A DNA stretch of 64,000 nt from Lumbricus terrestris. Its lineage: Eukaryota; Annelida; Clitellata; Crassiclitellata; Lumbricidae. The stretch spans positions 26,282,076-26,346,075 of the forward strand of contig OX457041.1 of NCBI GenBank assembly GCA_949752735.1, in the 5' to 3' direction. Of the stretch, positions 1-21,116 are shown one piece after another. How positions within the stretch are numbered: the stretch's first letter is position 1; each line of letters begins with the position of its first letter. Position numbers and translations under genes: made by a program. The notes beneath the pieces were generated by a model that was not told the DNA's origin, made no database searches, and was given only the letters and a program-made list of their open reading frames with translations.

Positions 1-52
1 TATTAATAATAATGATAATAATAATAATAATAATAATAATAGCATAATGATG
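1..52. repeat. (AAT)n microsatellite
   Basis: Nearly pure AAT/TAA triplets at the window edge, inside a PMCA intron; interrupted by single G substitutions. Confidence 0.8.
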
Positions 53-171
53 GTAATGTTATTATTATCATTACTACCTTTCAGGTTCTGAGGTTGGGAT
101 CTATGATTGTAATAGTTGCAGAATATAATAATAATTTAATAAAATGGTCCTGGCAATGGTGTTATTTCTAG

Positions 172-8631
<8,460 letters not shown>

Positions 8632-9881
8632 GGAGTCAAATTCAGGAAGTTGTCTTGTCAAGCACTGCATGATTTGTGTGTTTGGTCATTTAAAAGCATT
8701 ATAGTCATTTAGGCTGAACTTAATTTTAATTTACCTGTCTCGTAATTCGGTCACCTGACACTGTTTGGCAAATGGAGTTTCATGCATGTTGCAGCGTCTT
8801 CGTAGTTTATTTTATGATTCCGTTTATTTTGTTATTCTTTTTTATACAGATGTGAATATGGTTTTTCTACATTTCTGTTAGATGGTTTTTGTATTATACT
8901 AGAGAGAAGACTCAAAACAGGAGCCTTAGTATCAACACGGTTGTGAAAGTTTATTTTTATATGTGATTAATTGTTTATACAAGTGTTTATGCTTATTGAG
9001 TTTCTATTTTTCCTGCCAAACCAGCAGGCCTTTGAGTCACATTGATTCTCGATTCTGTCTCACTTAATTATTTATGTTAACCAGTATATATACGTCGCTA
9101 ATTTGTCAACATCTGAAAAGTCAGTTCATACAGTAAATTTATGCTTATGAAGTTCGTCATTTTGTGTTCAAGTTTTCATTTTGTTTTCTGTTTCTTTTTT
9201 ATGAATTGGATGTGTCATTTATTCCCGTTTATTTTATACGGATGTGTTTTCTACGTCAATACTGAAGTATTTTCTATGATATATAATTATATATATATTT
9301 ATATTTACATATATCTATGACATGTATAATAATTATTGTATACGTGTGTATACATGTAAGCACCATTGTGAGCTTCTGAATGCCACTCCAGTGAGCTTCT
9401 TGGTACTTTAAAAGTAGCCAAATGTATACATACAAACGTTGGTTCGAGGTATAGACTGCGTCCCATCCTCCTCTGTGATAGCGAGCATACAGATTTTGAT
9501 TTACGGTACTGATTGCAAGTGTGTAATAAGTACCATAAACCAATGGGTGTTTGCTTTATTACACTTAGTGCAGACTTGTGTTGTTTAAATTAAAACTAAA
9601 TTAATTTAATTTAATTAAAAACTCCCTGATTCCTGACAATCATGTCTGCATAGTCACTGTTTTAAATGGCTGTCTCTTTTTACAATGCACTTGGCACGTA
9701 GAGACATGGAATTCCAGCTTTGAGGAACCATTTTCTGTTATTTAATTTCACAGATTATTGTAGACTTATTTTTATCCAGCTACTTTCAGTTGAACTATTA
9801 ATGGAGGCATAATATATGTTTCTGATTAATACTAATCGGTAATCATGTTTTTGTCGACTTTGTATTGATTGAGTGCCTGTG

Positions 9882-9887
9882 AATAAA
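9882..9887 (+). promoter_or_regulatory. Candidate poly(A) signal AATAAA for PMCA
   Basis: Canonical hexamer 1.25 kb after the PMCA stop. The transcript end is inferred, not seen. Confidence 0.3.
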
Positions 9888-11858
9888 CTAGTTCCTGCGA
9901 CTTAGCTTTTGAGGGCGCTGTAAAATTCCGAATTTACAATTACGATGTTTCTGTCTCCACCTGAACATAGCATTTTGGTATCATGTTCAAACTGGTGCCT
10001 TGGTTTTTTACTGCTCTTTATGTATGTGTGCAACTATGCATGTAATGCATATGAAAGCATTTAAATGGTGTTGGGTAGAATCTCGCAAAAGCAACGATGC
10101 ATGGTTTTTTCTTGTATACTCTCATGAAGGTCTAATCGTGTGTATTTGCATTAATACATAAGCTTCTCATAAGCCGATGTTTAACTTACTTTGTACGTTC
10201 TGGCATTTGTCTGCAAGCTTGTATTTATGAACAGGCTCCTAAAAGAACGCTGTCAGTCTCCACTTATAGTGATTTACGTTGATATAATGCAATTCTCTTC
10301 GCCAAATGACTATTACCATGACACCTGCAAAAGACGCCTCTTACGTACATTTTCAAATATCTGATCTCATGTAGCACAGCGTCACTGTTTTCTAGGGTAT
10401 TATATTTATTTGAGTTTTTCAGAAAAAAATTACATTCACTGTGCCTTTTAAGAGCTACTCAGTATTATTCAGTGATGCAGTTATTCATGTTTAGTCAGCC
10501 AAACACACTTCCTAATTAATTAGGAATTAAAGTAGTTTGTTTGATTGATATTATTTATGTTTCTAGGAATTCGTTTTGATACTGATAAGATCATCGGTAA
10601 AATCTGCTGCTTTGTTTGAATATTTTGTTAATGCAGTTTAACTCATATTGAGTTTGCATACAGAATTATTATATCATCTCGGTAAATGATGAGAAATTAA
10701 AGTGAGTTCTGAATGAAGTGGTTATGTTTTTTCAAAATAGTCCTGCTGAACTCCCTTCTTGCCAGTTTTTACTTTACAGTAATTAGGAGCTACTGATTGA
10801 AGTGTGCAGTGCACGAGCACTTTGTTTTATAAACACTTTAAATACATTTGCTTTATAAATGTTTTTATACAATACAATACTTTGTTATAGTGCCCCCTCA
10901 AGATTTCTACTCCGAGACCAATGGGTCAGAAATATAATTGTTTTTATCAGTTCTTACCATTCATATGGCATATTATACATATTATATGAAGCTTTTGCTG
11001 AGACAAGCGCTTTATAAATGGTCCATTATAATACGATACTATGTACAGTCTTGCAGCTTGGGTGCTGATAATCAAGAGGTTGGCAAGCTGATAGGTCGGA
11101 GTTCATATCCCAAACCAGGCAGAAAGATGTTCCAAGATTTCCACTGCACTTGTATACCCATAAACAGGGTGAGAATTGCCACAGGATTGGGGGGTTTCAA
11201 CCTCCCAGTCTTTCTTAGAGCCCATAGTAAAGTCTATTTTTCATACCCCAACCTCAAGTGGATCATGGTCCAAACCCCACCCGTTGTTTTCCCACAATTC
11301 TCACACTGCCCATAAACTCCTGTCATAAAATGAAGATCGGGCGACTACGGAGAACTAAAAACAAAGTCACTGCTTCGTGGGGTTAGCTTCTTCATCTTCT
11401 ATTCTTCCATACATTTCCAGAACTGCTCTAATGTTTATATATCAACGCAGAATTAAACTGAGCATTTGGATGAACATTTATGATTGCACTAAAATTGCAA
11501 AGTTCAAGTCATACACTACACATTTCTGTAATTGCTTACAAAGAAAGCCAACACCAATACCATCATGAACTGTCGAATACAACATTAAGAAAAGCAGGTT
11601 ATTTAATCTTCCAATTTCTGTTTAAAACGTGATTGTATCGAATATGTCTCCCCAAGATGTGTTCAACATAAACTATCTCAAATAACAACTTTAACATATA
11701 AAACTTCAAAAGTTGATATTTGTGTTAACATTATAATGATGAGTTGCATTGGTTTCCCAGTCACTTTCAGTACACCCTTGTCATTAAAGTGTTAAACACG
11801 TTGGCTAAATCTTCAAAAACCTCATTTTCCATGTATTTCTTAAAGTTACAAAGTTCTG

Positions 11859-11864
11859 TTTATT
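11859..11864 (-). promoter_or_regulatory. Candidate poly(A) signal for eIF3j
   Basis: AATAAA on the minus strand about 95 nt after the eIF3j stop codon. Confidence 0.5.
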
Positions 11865-11957
11865 TTGCATTAGATCTAAAACCAATTTTGCTTTTAAAAA
11901 AAGTTTAATCTTTCCCACCCTAGGCAACATGTCCAATTTGTCCATGCACTGCAAAAT

Positions 11958-12071
11958 CTACATATAGTCGTCAAAATCATCATAGTCCACTTCTCCACCA
12001 ATTTCTTCCTTAGCCGTATCTTTTCCAACAACGAGAGTTGCCTTCTTCGGTTTCTTTTTACCTTTCGTCGC
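11958..12071 (-). CDS. EIF3J: eIF3j exon 9 with stop
   Basis: ATKGKKKPKKATLVVGKDT, then EVDYDDFDDYM and TAG at 11960-11958; acceptor gttttttcag. Confidence 0.93.
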   Translation of the reverse strand, partial: ATKGKKKPKKATLVVGKDTAKEEIGGEVDYDDFDDYM

Positions 12072-15000
12072 CTGAAAAAACAACAGAAAACTTATTCTAA
12101 GCTATCGTGCAATTAAAGAATTGAAAGGTTCTGTTGTGGGTTTGAGTCTGCCAACAAGACTGGGTTACAACCCTATTTGTATACATGCAGGTATGCAATT
12201 ATACTACAAGAAGGGGGTTGCGCGGTTGTGTATGGGTATGTTCGGTGTCTTGGAGTCGGAATTTGCGGGTTCGAATCCACCTCAAGCCGCCACGTAGGGA
12301 TCCTGAAAAGTCCTTCACTCACCATTGCTCGTACGCTTCAGCATGAAACTCCGATCCAGTGTCCATGCTGTTGGCAGAAGCAACTCTGAGTAGAAATCTT
12401 GAAGGAGCGCTACAACAAGTGCTCGGGCATGAGTGTATGTATGTAGCATCTTCTAAACAGGCTTGTATACTGCAAGTACGCAACTATCCTACATGAGTGT
12501 ATGCTGTATGTAATATGTATGTATGTATGACATGCTAGAATGGCTACACGTTCTTAGACCAACCTTTTGCTGTTTCATTTTTTCATTTGAAACGGCATTC
12601 ACTGTGTTCAGTATCTTCTTTACATCGTCGGCTTCAACTGTAAATGAAATTATGATAACGTAATAGTTTTAATAAAGTCAAATAACTGCTATAACAGCTT
12701 CAACTGCTAAAGAAATTTTGGTAATTTTATAATATTTATAACATCAAAAAATCTGCAATTAAGTAACCAGGCACATAATTATAATTAATTATGTTATAAA
12801 GTTTTGCTATAAAGCAGTTTAATTGTAATTTGTGTAATAGAATTACAATTTACAATTGTAATTTGTGTAATAGAATTACGATTACTTACGATTGGCGGAT
12901 GCATCGCGTAACAGACTTTCCAAGAAGGCGACGTAGAAAGATGAATTCTAAAAAATCAAAGAGAAACAATTAATATCAACTCAATATAATTTAAGACACC
13001 GACTACTTAGTCATTGCTAAATTTATTAATCACTGAATAAAGACTCCTAAAAAGTTACTTAGCTAAAATTTTAAACATTCATACTCTAATAAATAAAGTC
13101 AATTTCAATGAGGTCAACTTCGTAATTTTTACTTTCTATTAATATGGAAAATACAATTAACACTATTTGCTGTTTGATATATACAGAGTGAAACAAAAAT
13201 ATAATAAATTTCACTAAGACATGAACTTAATATATAAATTAATTATTTCCTATGGTAATTAATATGCTGCTGAAGATTTACAAGGCAAGTTATTTTATCT
13301 GGTATAAAGTAATTGATATACTAATTTATTCATCATTGATATACCAATTTACCTATCTGTATAATAATAATAATCTTAGACTCTATCCTATTTAACACCA
13401 TCAGAATTTTACGGACCATACAACAGAGGTACCATGTTGCAATAATATAACAAAATGGTAGAAGCCACTCAAGATCAACTCGAGATTTTTTCCAGAATGA
13501 ACATTTTTCCGATCTAGAGAGAAGATGCTCCATTGTATAAAAAGCGACGGCACTTTCTGTCATTTACTGACTGTGAGCAAAATTTTGATTATTGTATTTA
13601 AGGATTTGTAAGGCGTCTCTTGCAGAATAACTATTCAGAGGCGCTCATAAAAAAGTTGAGGTTGCCGACATAGCAGCATTCATCACCTCCGCCCTATCTT
13701 ACAGAACATGCTGTCCAGACATTAAATTAAGATCCACAACATAATGTTGCAAAAGATTTTGATTTCATTTGGGATGCTTAAATAATAGAGCTATGGTTTC
13801 TCTTGTTAACTGTATTGATTATAGCTTTTATTACTGATGTCGACTGAAGATAAAAGTACTAAATGAAAGAAAGCCTTACTTCATATTTTATTATCTTTTC
13901 TTTCAACAATTCCCCAAATTTGTCGAATTGTTCTTTACTCGTTGGTTCGAACTGATCAATCTGACCTAAAACACAGACCGCGAAACATCATAACTTCAGA
14001 AAATTATAATCTACACTATATATTTTGATTAAAATTTGTAGTTGTTAAATTAACCGTTGGGGTTATTGCTATGGAATAAATTCCTGAATCCTTCGAGTGG
14101 CACTATATACACGGTCCCATTTCATTCTTACCGTACAGTACAGTATATATAATAATCACAAGAACCAGATATAAATATTTAATGTCATTTTTACTTTAAT
14201 TAAAAACTATAATAATTCATAGTAAGTGCAACCCCTCGAAAGAAGAAATTACGATATGAGCTGCTAAAACAAGTCAGGCATAGCCATCTGCAACACCACA
14301 AAACCTGCCTTAAAATAAGATTACATCACAATTGTATAAATTTTTAATATTCATTTAATTCTGGAAACAAACAAAAATCATGTGAAAAATAACTAACAGA
14401 AGATCTAAATAAGACAAGAGTGAAGAAATCGTACCAACGGCTTCGGAAGACTGTGTACCATCTGTGTTTGGCTGCACAAGTTTATCCACTGCAGAAGCAG
14501 CTTCTGCCTACAAAAAAGCGACATATACACATTTTATGTAAAATTATACAGTGGCGGGAGGGGTGGGGGTTTGAGGCATCCATCAGCATTTTACCAACAC
14601 TTCAAAATTTCACTAAGACACGAACTTAATATAAATTAATTAATTCCTATTGTAATTAATACGTTGCTGAAGGTTAACTAGGCAAGTTATTTTATCTGCT
14701 CTAAAGTAATTGATATACTAATTTACTCATTTTTTTTTTACCAATTTACTAATCTGTAATCTATATAATAATATAGATTACAGATAGGGTGTGGGAGGGG
14801 AAATTTTCCTGAAAACCCAAATTTCACGGGTGGTGTACCGGTGGAGGTAGGAGTGTGGTTGGGCGGATGGGGTGGGGGTTGAGGGGGGGGTGAGCAGGGA
14901 AATTTTCCCGAAACCCAAATTTCACGGGTGGCGTACCGGTGGAGGTCAGAGTGTGGTGGGGTGTTGTGGGGCGGGGGATGGGGGGGTGGGAGGAAGGTTT

Positions 15001-17077
15001 CCCGAAAATCCAAATTTCACGGCTGGTGTACCGGTGGAGGTCGGACTGTGGTGAGGGGTTGTGGGGTTGTGGCCGGGAGAGGTCGAATCCTAAATTTCCC
15101 CAGCTAGTAAAAAATAAATAAATAGACCACCGTATATAAAAAATTCATGTTAAGTGGATGCACCGATCTAATAGACAACCTTTGCGTTCTTCTCTTCCGT
15201 GGCTTTCTCTTTCTCTGCCAGTGTTTCCTTGAGACTCTTCTTCTTCTTCACTTGAACAGCCGCAGCTGCCTCTGCAAGCAATAACAGACGCCAATCATCA
15301 GCTGGTCCTATGAGATGATTTCTAATTGCCAACAATATCTGTTAACAGTCAGAGGACTTCCAAAAGCCACTGCAAGAGTATTTTTCAAGGAATCAGTTGT
15401 TGATTGCTATTACACATTCGTTAAGATAGATCAAATTCTTGCAGTCTACTGCACACAAGCAGAACCAGTCAAAAGAAATATCATCAACTGCAAAACGGTC
15501 GAATCCTATGCAGATAATAATACTTAAGAAGAAATGATAATTACAATAGTTTCTAGGCATCCTGACACAGCACATGCCGTTAAAAGGCACCTTAAAAAAT
15601 TGGCACACAATCAGTCACAGATACACCTCAGAAAAGAAATGCGATGATTTGAGTCTTGACTTGATATACTCGAATGATTCGACTGAATTTTTGATGAGAG
15701 GAAAACTAATCAGACGCTCTTCTCACCTCCTTCGCTTTCCTCTTCCGAATCTTCATCATTCTCTTCTTCCCAGTTGTCCTAAAAAAAAATTAGACAGAAC
15801 TATGATTTCTCCATCTATATACTGGTGCAAACAAAAGATTACTATACACATTGTGCACTAACCTTGCTCAGGTCTTTCCAACCATTCTCTCTGGTCTGCA
15901 GATCATCTAGGTCTCCATTCCCCAGACAAGGAATGACTTGGCCCAGCACTAGGCATTTACAGTACTGTGCCCGTCCTTTAATATGATCTTCTCTCACTAA
16001 TCCATAGTAAACTTTCGCTCGAAGTTTCTTCTTCGTCAATTCGTTGCCTGAAGTTTACACTGTTTTGTTGGGACTTCCATGCTGAAAGCACCTCTGAATA
16101 GCTCTGCTGTGAATGGCAGATTTACTAATTTTCATATACGACAGTCATACATGCACACACACGCACATGCATTTAGCAGACTAAATGCATGTGTATTTTC
16201 AACTGTTAAGCTTGGATGAAACCCCAATGGTTGAGTTGTTCATGTGTTGGCTCCACCATTGCGACTATCTCAGTTATCTCTACAAATATTGCAATGAAAC
16301 CCCAAACCTTAGTTTCATTGTCATCCTCTTCCTCCCATTTGTCAGCCACCTTTGCTGTTGTTGTTGCTGTTGCTGCAGCCATAGCACTAGGCTCATAGTC
16401 TTCAGAATCTGAAACATATGTACATAGCCACAACTATAGTTAACCAAATTTATCTATTTTATATCAATGTAGCACAGACACCTTGCTCAATACATTGTCC
16501 TTCTGTTCAACATCTTTCATTAAAAACATAAATGGTAATTCTGAAGAAATTCCGAATAACTGTCCCATCACCATTGCCCTACTTAAGCACAGTATGGTTA
16601 CCCAGATGGAGTGTGAAAGTAGCATCCAGCGTAATGCCAAAACTGGATGTCATAAGCAATTAAACATGATGTAGGTGATTATTCCAGTGTGGAGAATGCA
16701 TGCACATATCCAGATACTTTCTATGTACAGCATCATTTATGTGCCTCTAAAGAGGCGGAACAGCAATGGCTATAGAAAATTTTTCTAATTTGAATGATGA
16801 TGTGATGGAACGGCGGATGTAAGGGAGGGAGGGGGCGAGCGTGCTGAACAAAGTGGATGGATGATGAACAACTGACGAAGATGGGTCGGATGGGAGGACT
16901 GAAGTGTACAGTAGGGGCCTACTGTAGGTGAGTGATGAGTAGTGCTCTATTCGCTCAGGTATTTTAAGTGATCTGATGACAGCAGGAACTCAATGAACCA
17001 TTGGACTTCATATATATCACATTTTAATTCAAAATAACTGATAAAAAGATAAAGTTTCAATTACCCCACGTCGACAT
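11958..17077 (-). CDS. EIF3J: Eukaryotic translation initiation factor 3 subunit J, 9 coding exons
   Basis: Subunit of eIF3 that binds the 40S ribosome near the decoding site and regulates mRNA binding during initiation. Complement join: 17077-17065, 16408-16308, 15778-15727, 15271-15180, 14507-14435, 13965-13880, 12947-12890, 12637-12564, 12071-11958; 663 nt, 220 aa. Start: MSTWD then SEDYEP, matching the family's N-terminal Ser-Trp-Asp. Then acidic DKWEEEDDNETKDNWEEE, the basic KKKKSLKETLAEKEK helix, a C-terminal helical part (QFDKFGELLKEKI, YVAFLESLLRDA, ADDVKKILNTV), and the hallmark C-terminus DYDDFDDYM. It is about 40 aa shorter than human eIF3j; the usual conserved segment between the basic helix and QFDKFG (LQEESDLELAKE-like in human) has no match in the intron sequences searched by eye. 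Confidence 0.93.
12197..12425 (+). repeat. tRNA-derived SINE
   Basis: Contains a pol III box-B match (gggttcgaatcc near 12267) followed by acctcaagccgcca and a shared body (agtccttcact..ttgctc, gaaatcttg..ggcgct-like tail). The same order recurs at 32337-32525, and the 3' part alone at 29505-29580. It lies in the eIF3j intron, antisense to that gene. Confidence 0.65.
12564..12637 (-). CDS. EIF3J: eIF3j exon 8
   Basis: EADDVKKILNTVNAVSNEK then MKQQK; acceptor cag, donor gttggt. Confidence 0.9.
12890..12947 (-). CDS. EIF3J: eIF3j exon 7
   Basis: NSSFYVAFLESLLRDASAN; acceptor tttttag, donor gtaagt. Confidence 0.9.
13880..13965 (-). CDS. EIF3J: eIF3j exon 6
   Basis: QIDQFEPTSKEQFDKFGELL then KEKIIKYE; acceptor gttttag, donor gtaagg. 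Confidence 0.9.
14435..14507 (-). CDS. EIF3J: eIF3j exon 5
   Basis: AEAASAVDKLVQPNTDG..EAVG; acceptor ttttttgtag, donor gtacga. Weakest conservation of the nine. Confidence 0.75.
14790..15080. repeat. G-rich tandem repeat, 3 copies of about 100 bp
   Basis: Each copy starts with aaattt(t)ccc/tgaaa..ccaaatttcacgg, continues with gtaccggtggaggt and ends in long G runs (tggggtgggggt, ggggcgggggatgggggggt). In the eIF3j intron, the transcript strand is C-rich; the + strand could form G-quadruplexes. Confidence 0.85.
15180..15271 (-). CDS. EIF3J: eIF3j exon 4
   Basis: Basic/charged helix AAAAVQVKKKKSLKETLAEK; acceptor ttgcttgcag, donor gttgtc. Confidence 0.88.
15727..15778 (-). CDS. EIF3J: eIF3j exon 3
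   Basis: Begins DNWEEENDEDSEEE. Joining it straight to exon 2 gives ETK-DNW, equivalent to human VKDNW. Donor gtgaga. Confidence 0.88.
16308..16408 (-). CDS. EIF3J: eIF3j exon 2
   Basis: Acceptor catatgtttcag, donor gtttgg. SEDYEP, an Ala/Thr-rich stretch, then DKWEEEDDNETK. Confidence 0.88.
17065..17077 (-). CDS. EIF3J: eIF3j exon 1 (13 coding nt)
   Basis: Encodes MSTW plus the first base of Asp, then donor gtaattg. The split codon closes with the AT of exon 2. Confidence 0.8.
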
Positions 17078-18387
17078 GCTGTTTGGTTTGTGTAATCAAG
17101 CACTACTCTTATACTGCAGTCTTGACTCTTGAAGCAGCACTAGATAAGTGAGTAAGAGAATGACGCATTGAAAAACTATTCGTCTCGGTTCTTAGGCACA
17201 CGCTCCGTTTAGCATAATGCGCTAGCATCGGCATTTAATTTTGATTTTTCTGACGAACAGATTACAAAACATAGACATATCCCATCTTTCACTCAGTTTT
17301 AAAGTGTCTTGTTAAGAAGCCGTGAGTGGATCCTAATCATTTGAATGAATGAGGGAACGAACGAACGAACGAACGAATGAATAAATGAATGAACTCAAAT
17401 GTCCGCCAATACAGTTCAAGCAAAATAGAAGCGTTTGAAGATTAGTTTATGGGTTCTCTCTGCATGGTATCCATGCGCATCGATCACCGCCCATTGAATG
17501 CGCCCATGCCTGGCTTTGAAACTGCAGCAACTATCGCCACCCCCAATTTTCAATTAGAACTTGATTACTGTACTTCCCTCTCCCTCAGTCCCGAATCCCC
17601 CAAATTAAATGTCTACATGGATATCAGCTGTAGTTACTAGTTGCAGCTATTCCGTCCCCTCTGATCCTACGGTAACTCGACCCGGACCACCTTTGAACTA
17701 CTCTTACGGACAACCCTTTTGGCGCAACGCAGCGCTGGTGAATAAGCTGGTGCCCCGCATTTGGCCTTCGAGTAGCGCTTTAAAAGTTTTGAGATTGCAA
17801 TTACGACTCGTGAGACTAGTATAGCCAAAGACCTTATAGTCTAGTGAAACTCTAATATCTTTGGTATAGCAGTCTAGCCTAACTTTTGTTGTAGAATAAC
17901 TATTGTGCGTTGGGCTTATTGTGTAGATGATGAAGCAGAGTTGCAGCAATTTAAAGCCCAACTACATGATTTTCAGTGATGCCACAGCTGGGTTTTTTTC
18001 CACTAGATCTGGGTTTTTTGGCCTTCGTCTGGGTTTCTGGGTTTTTTTGGGCAAGATCTGGGTTTATTTTGGTGAGTTGACATTTTGTACTTAAAACACA
18101 TGAATATTCTGTGAAATTCAATGTAAAATGGTTGTTATACATAATTTTTCCACTAATTTTAATTTAAAATTCCACAATCAAGATATCATGTTGTCAATTC
18201 ACAAATAGTTTATAACCTGAAGAATAGTCCTGCACAGAAATAAACCATTTTGACATTTCAAATAGGTCAGGTCACTCGTCTCTTTCCTTGTAAAGCTGTA
18301 TTACTTCTATAACATGCATATACAGTTATACACTGTAGGTCAGGTCAATCCTCTAGTGGTATAATAGTCAAGTTGTTGCAGAGTATT

Positions 18388-18420
18388 AATGTAATGTAAT
18401 GTAATGTAATGTAATGTAAA
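18388..18420. repeat. (TAATG)n microsatellite
   Basis: About six copies of TAATG. Confidence 0.9.
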
Positions 18421-18860
18421 TCTTCGAGAATTTCTCAGCGCCCACAAAAGCCACGTCAGGGAGACCAGCTTATTCACCGGCGCTATATCAAATCAAGTCC
18501 GCAATAGCCAGAGCTGCCGTTTTCGTTCCGGTGCCAGGTCAAAATCCGGAGAGGTCAAGCCGAGGAGACAGCGTGGTGCTACGGTGGTTGTCGGTGATGG
18601 TTGGGTGATGGAACTTGATTGGAATCTGGATAGGATAGGTTGAAAAGTTCGGTTTTCAGTCGTGAATGGAATGCAGCAGAGGAGAGTGCAAGCGGAGGAG
18701 AGGTTGAATTTGGAGGTGAGACTGCAGGAGAGATAGGAGGGTGAGCGAACAGGCGGAGGTATGTTGGGAGTCCGTTCCAAAGAGCTGGTGCAGCATAGAC
18801 TAAGGAGCGGTCGCAGAATTTCAGAGAGGATGATACTGGAGGCCGAGAGAGAGAAAGATA
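18420..18860 (-). repeat. Interspersed repeat, inverted relative of 26330-26700
   Basis: Read on the minus strand, it contains caccgtagcaccacgctgtc, cggcttgacctc, ttttgacctggca and ggctattgcgg..ttgatttgatat in the same order as the + strand at 26590-26700. Function unknown. Confidence 0.7.
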
Positions 18861-19011
18861 TGATGATGAGCGCGTAGACCTGTGCGGTTGAATGGTGATT
18901 AGTTGATTAATTATTAATGTTCAAATTAAGGTGGTTAAAACATTGGATTGTTGGTGTATTAAGAAATTTTGGCTGGAATCCTCGGACAACTTTAAAACTT
19001 TGTAAACTTAA

Positions 19012-20776
19012 CAGGGACGTCATTTGGGGGGGCAGGGGGGGCATTTGCCCCCCCCTGAATTTCACCGATTGTCCTTACATGTGACATATTTTTGCAACAC
19101 CACACGTTGTTCAAAATACCAAAATGCCTGTGTCTTCACGGCCTGTGTAATTTTGTATGTGAGGGCAGCTTCGATCTGCACACACACACACAGCATATAA
19201 GACCCCAGATATCGGCCTTTGTGTATTGTCTGCTAAGGGAATTAACTCTGGCCGATACTCAAAAGCCGTGCAGCTCGTTCCCGCTAGAAATAGGGAAGAC
19301 CTTGTCCCAGGTCAGTAGGGTCACCAGATGTGTGTGTCCTGCATGTAAGCCACACAGTTCAAGCCGCCACACAGTTCAAGCCGCCACCAGTTACATGAGG
19401 CAGCCAGGCAGGCAAGATTATCCCCTCCAGCCTTACAAGCATTAGGCCCATATGCACCCCATCCCGTCTGACCGAGAGCTGGAGCGGTTTCGTCTTTCCT
19501 CAGCCTACCAACACCAGGGTCCACCAAGGTTCTTAGAATTAATTTATCCACACGGTGACGTCAGAATCACCCCACCCCGAGTTAATGAGCCAGCTGCCTA
19601 AGCCAGCGGGCCAACCTGTGTATTGGAAGAACCTTGATAAAAGCGGACCAAAGGACATGAAAGTTCAGCCCAAAACCGATGATCTACCATAAAGGCTAAA
19701 GCACACGGTAGGCCTAATATTATGTGACATCTAATTGAACTGAAATTTACATAAACTGATTGGATTTATAGTGCAATGGTTGGACAGATTTGCTTCTTAT
19801 ACATGAAGTCTTGGATATTAATCATTTCTTTGAGTATTATCTTTTCCAGGTTGAGATAATCACCCATGATACTTTCAAATTACGTTTTCAGACAAATCCA
19901 AATATCTGATATCAGTGTGTTGGCTTGAACAACCCACGGACCAACAAGCCATTGACCACCACTTGAATAATCCCCATAGTTAATAATAATAATTAGTCCA
20001 ATAATAATAATTATTGGAAGCCTAGTGCATGCAGCATGCAATATTGCTTTGTGAATTGTTATTAATGACAACTTAAAGCAGGGCTTAATCTGGATTTCTC
20101 CTTGGGAGGGAATGTGCCCTTGCCTGCAAGAAATTTGTTTGAATTTTCACAGTGCAATGGTACAATTATACTCTATTTTATGACAATGCCATATATTACC
20201 ATAGAAAATAATATAATTATAATTATATAATATTAACTAATATCATGGTAGATAATAAGAGTCCACGCAATACAATTCTATGTAATACAATAATGTAAAC
20301 AGGAACAAAGGCCATTGTCATTAACCTCATGCACTAGGCCTCCAATAATTAATATTATTTCATTTTGTCAAATATTTCTGTGGGGGAAAGTCATTTCTGT
20401 CACTTTAGTATAATTTAGTTGTACAAAAGTGTTTGTGCAAATATTAACATTAAATCATACGCTTTCAATATGATGGTATCATATATCATAATGAATAATG
20501 GCACTATTATAATCATATAATGGTAAATAATATCATGGTATATAATTAACAAGTGCAAAGCACTTAGTCTATTTAAAGTAGGCTTGTATTGGCATTTAAA
20601 ATATATCCATCACTGAATAAAATATAGTAAGAAATAAATAAGAGCAAGAATAAAACATCTCATTTAACTGTAGTTTTGCAAATGTTGGTCCAATACAGAA
20701 CTTAAGAAGATTGTGGAATTTTGACCCGCAAATTTTTTTTGCCCCCCCCCTGAAAAAAACTGAAATGACGTCCCTG
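19012..20776. mobile_element. Non-autonomous hAT-type DNA transposon
   Basis: Perfect 14-bp inverted ends CAGGGACGTCATTT / AAATGACGTCCCTG with an exact 8-bp target duplication AAACTTAA (19004-19011, 20777-20784). Just inside each end is a homopolymeric block (G7cAG7 on the left, C9 on the right) which is itself inverted. The 1.7-kb interior is AT-rich with no transposase frame. It lies between the divergent eIF3j and VPS33B genes, about 0.34 kb before the VPS33B ATG. Confidence 0.88.
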
Positions 20777-21116
20777 AAACTTAAGCCACGAGTGTTATGT
20801 GCTTAGGCTACTCGACCCGCTGCGCATGGGCAACACGAATATATCGATTAAGCTTATTGTCAGTAGGCCCTATGGATCCCGAGTCTCTGAAAACTTTGAC
20901 AATTGATACTTTTAAAGTTGTAAATACATTTTATTCGACTCTTTTGACGAACATTTTGTTAATACTCATGTGAACAAGCGAAAAACCAACTTAATTTGAA
21001 CAAAGGGGTCTAAAATAGCTTATATGAATAATCTGGGTTTTTCTGTGTTTTTTTCGAAAGAAAATCTGGGTTTATTTCAGAAACCTCAGTGGCAACACTG
21101 ATGATTTTCGTACAAC

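Larger units (their letters stand above)
8632..11957. other. PMCA 3' UTR and convergent intergenic stretch
   Basis: AT-rich, with no coding homology seen on either strand. A candidate PMCA poly(A) signal AATAAA is at 9882-9887. 11020-11330 looks like an old interspersed repeat of low confidence. The eIF3j 3' UTR enters from the right. Confidence 0.6.
17078..19003. other. Divergent intergenic stretch upstream of eIF3j
   Basis: Presumably holds the eIF3j promoter near 17078-17300; no TATA box stands out. Other contents are a GAAC/GAAT tetranucleotide run (17345-17395), an interspersed repeat (17690-17820) whose relative is at 59968-60110, a pentanucleotide array and another interspersed repeat (18420-18860). 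Confidence 0.5.

Noticed and set aside
15842..16039. Open minus-strand frame including TRENGWKDLSK with a plausible donor, as an extra eIF3j exon
   Set aside because: Direct joining of exon 2 to 15778 reproduces the conserved ETK-DNW junction; this frame has no family similarity.
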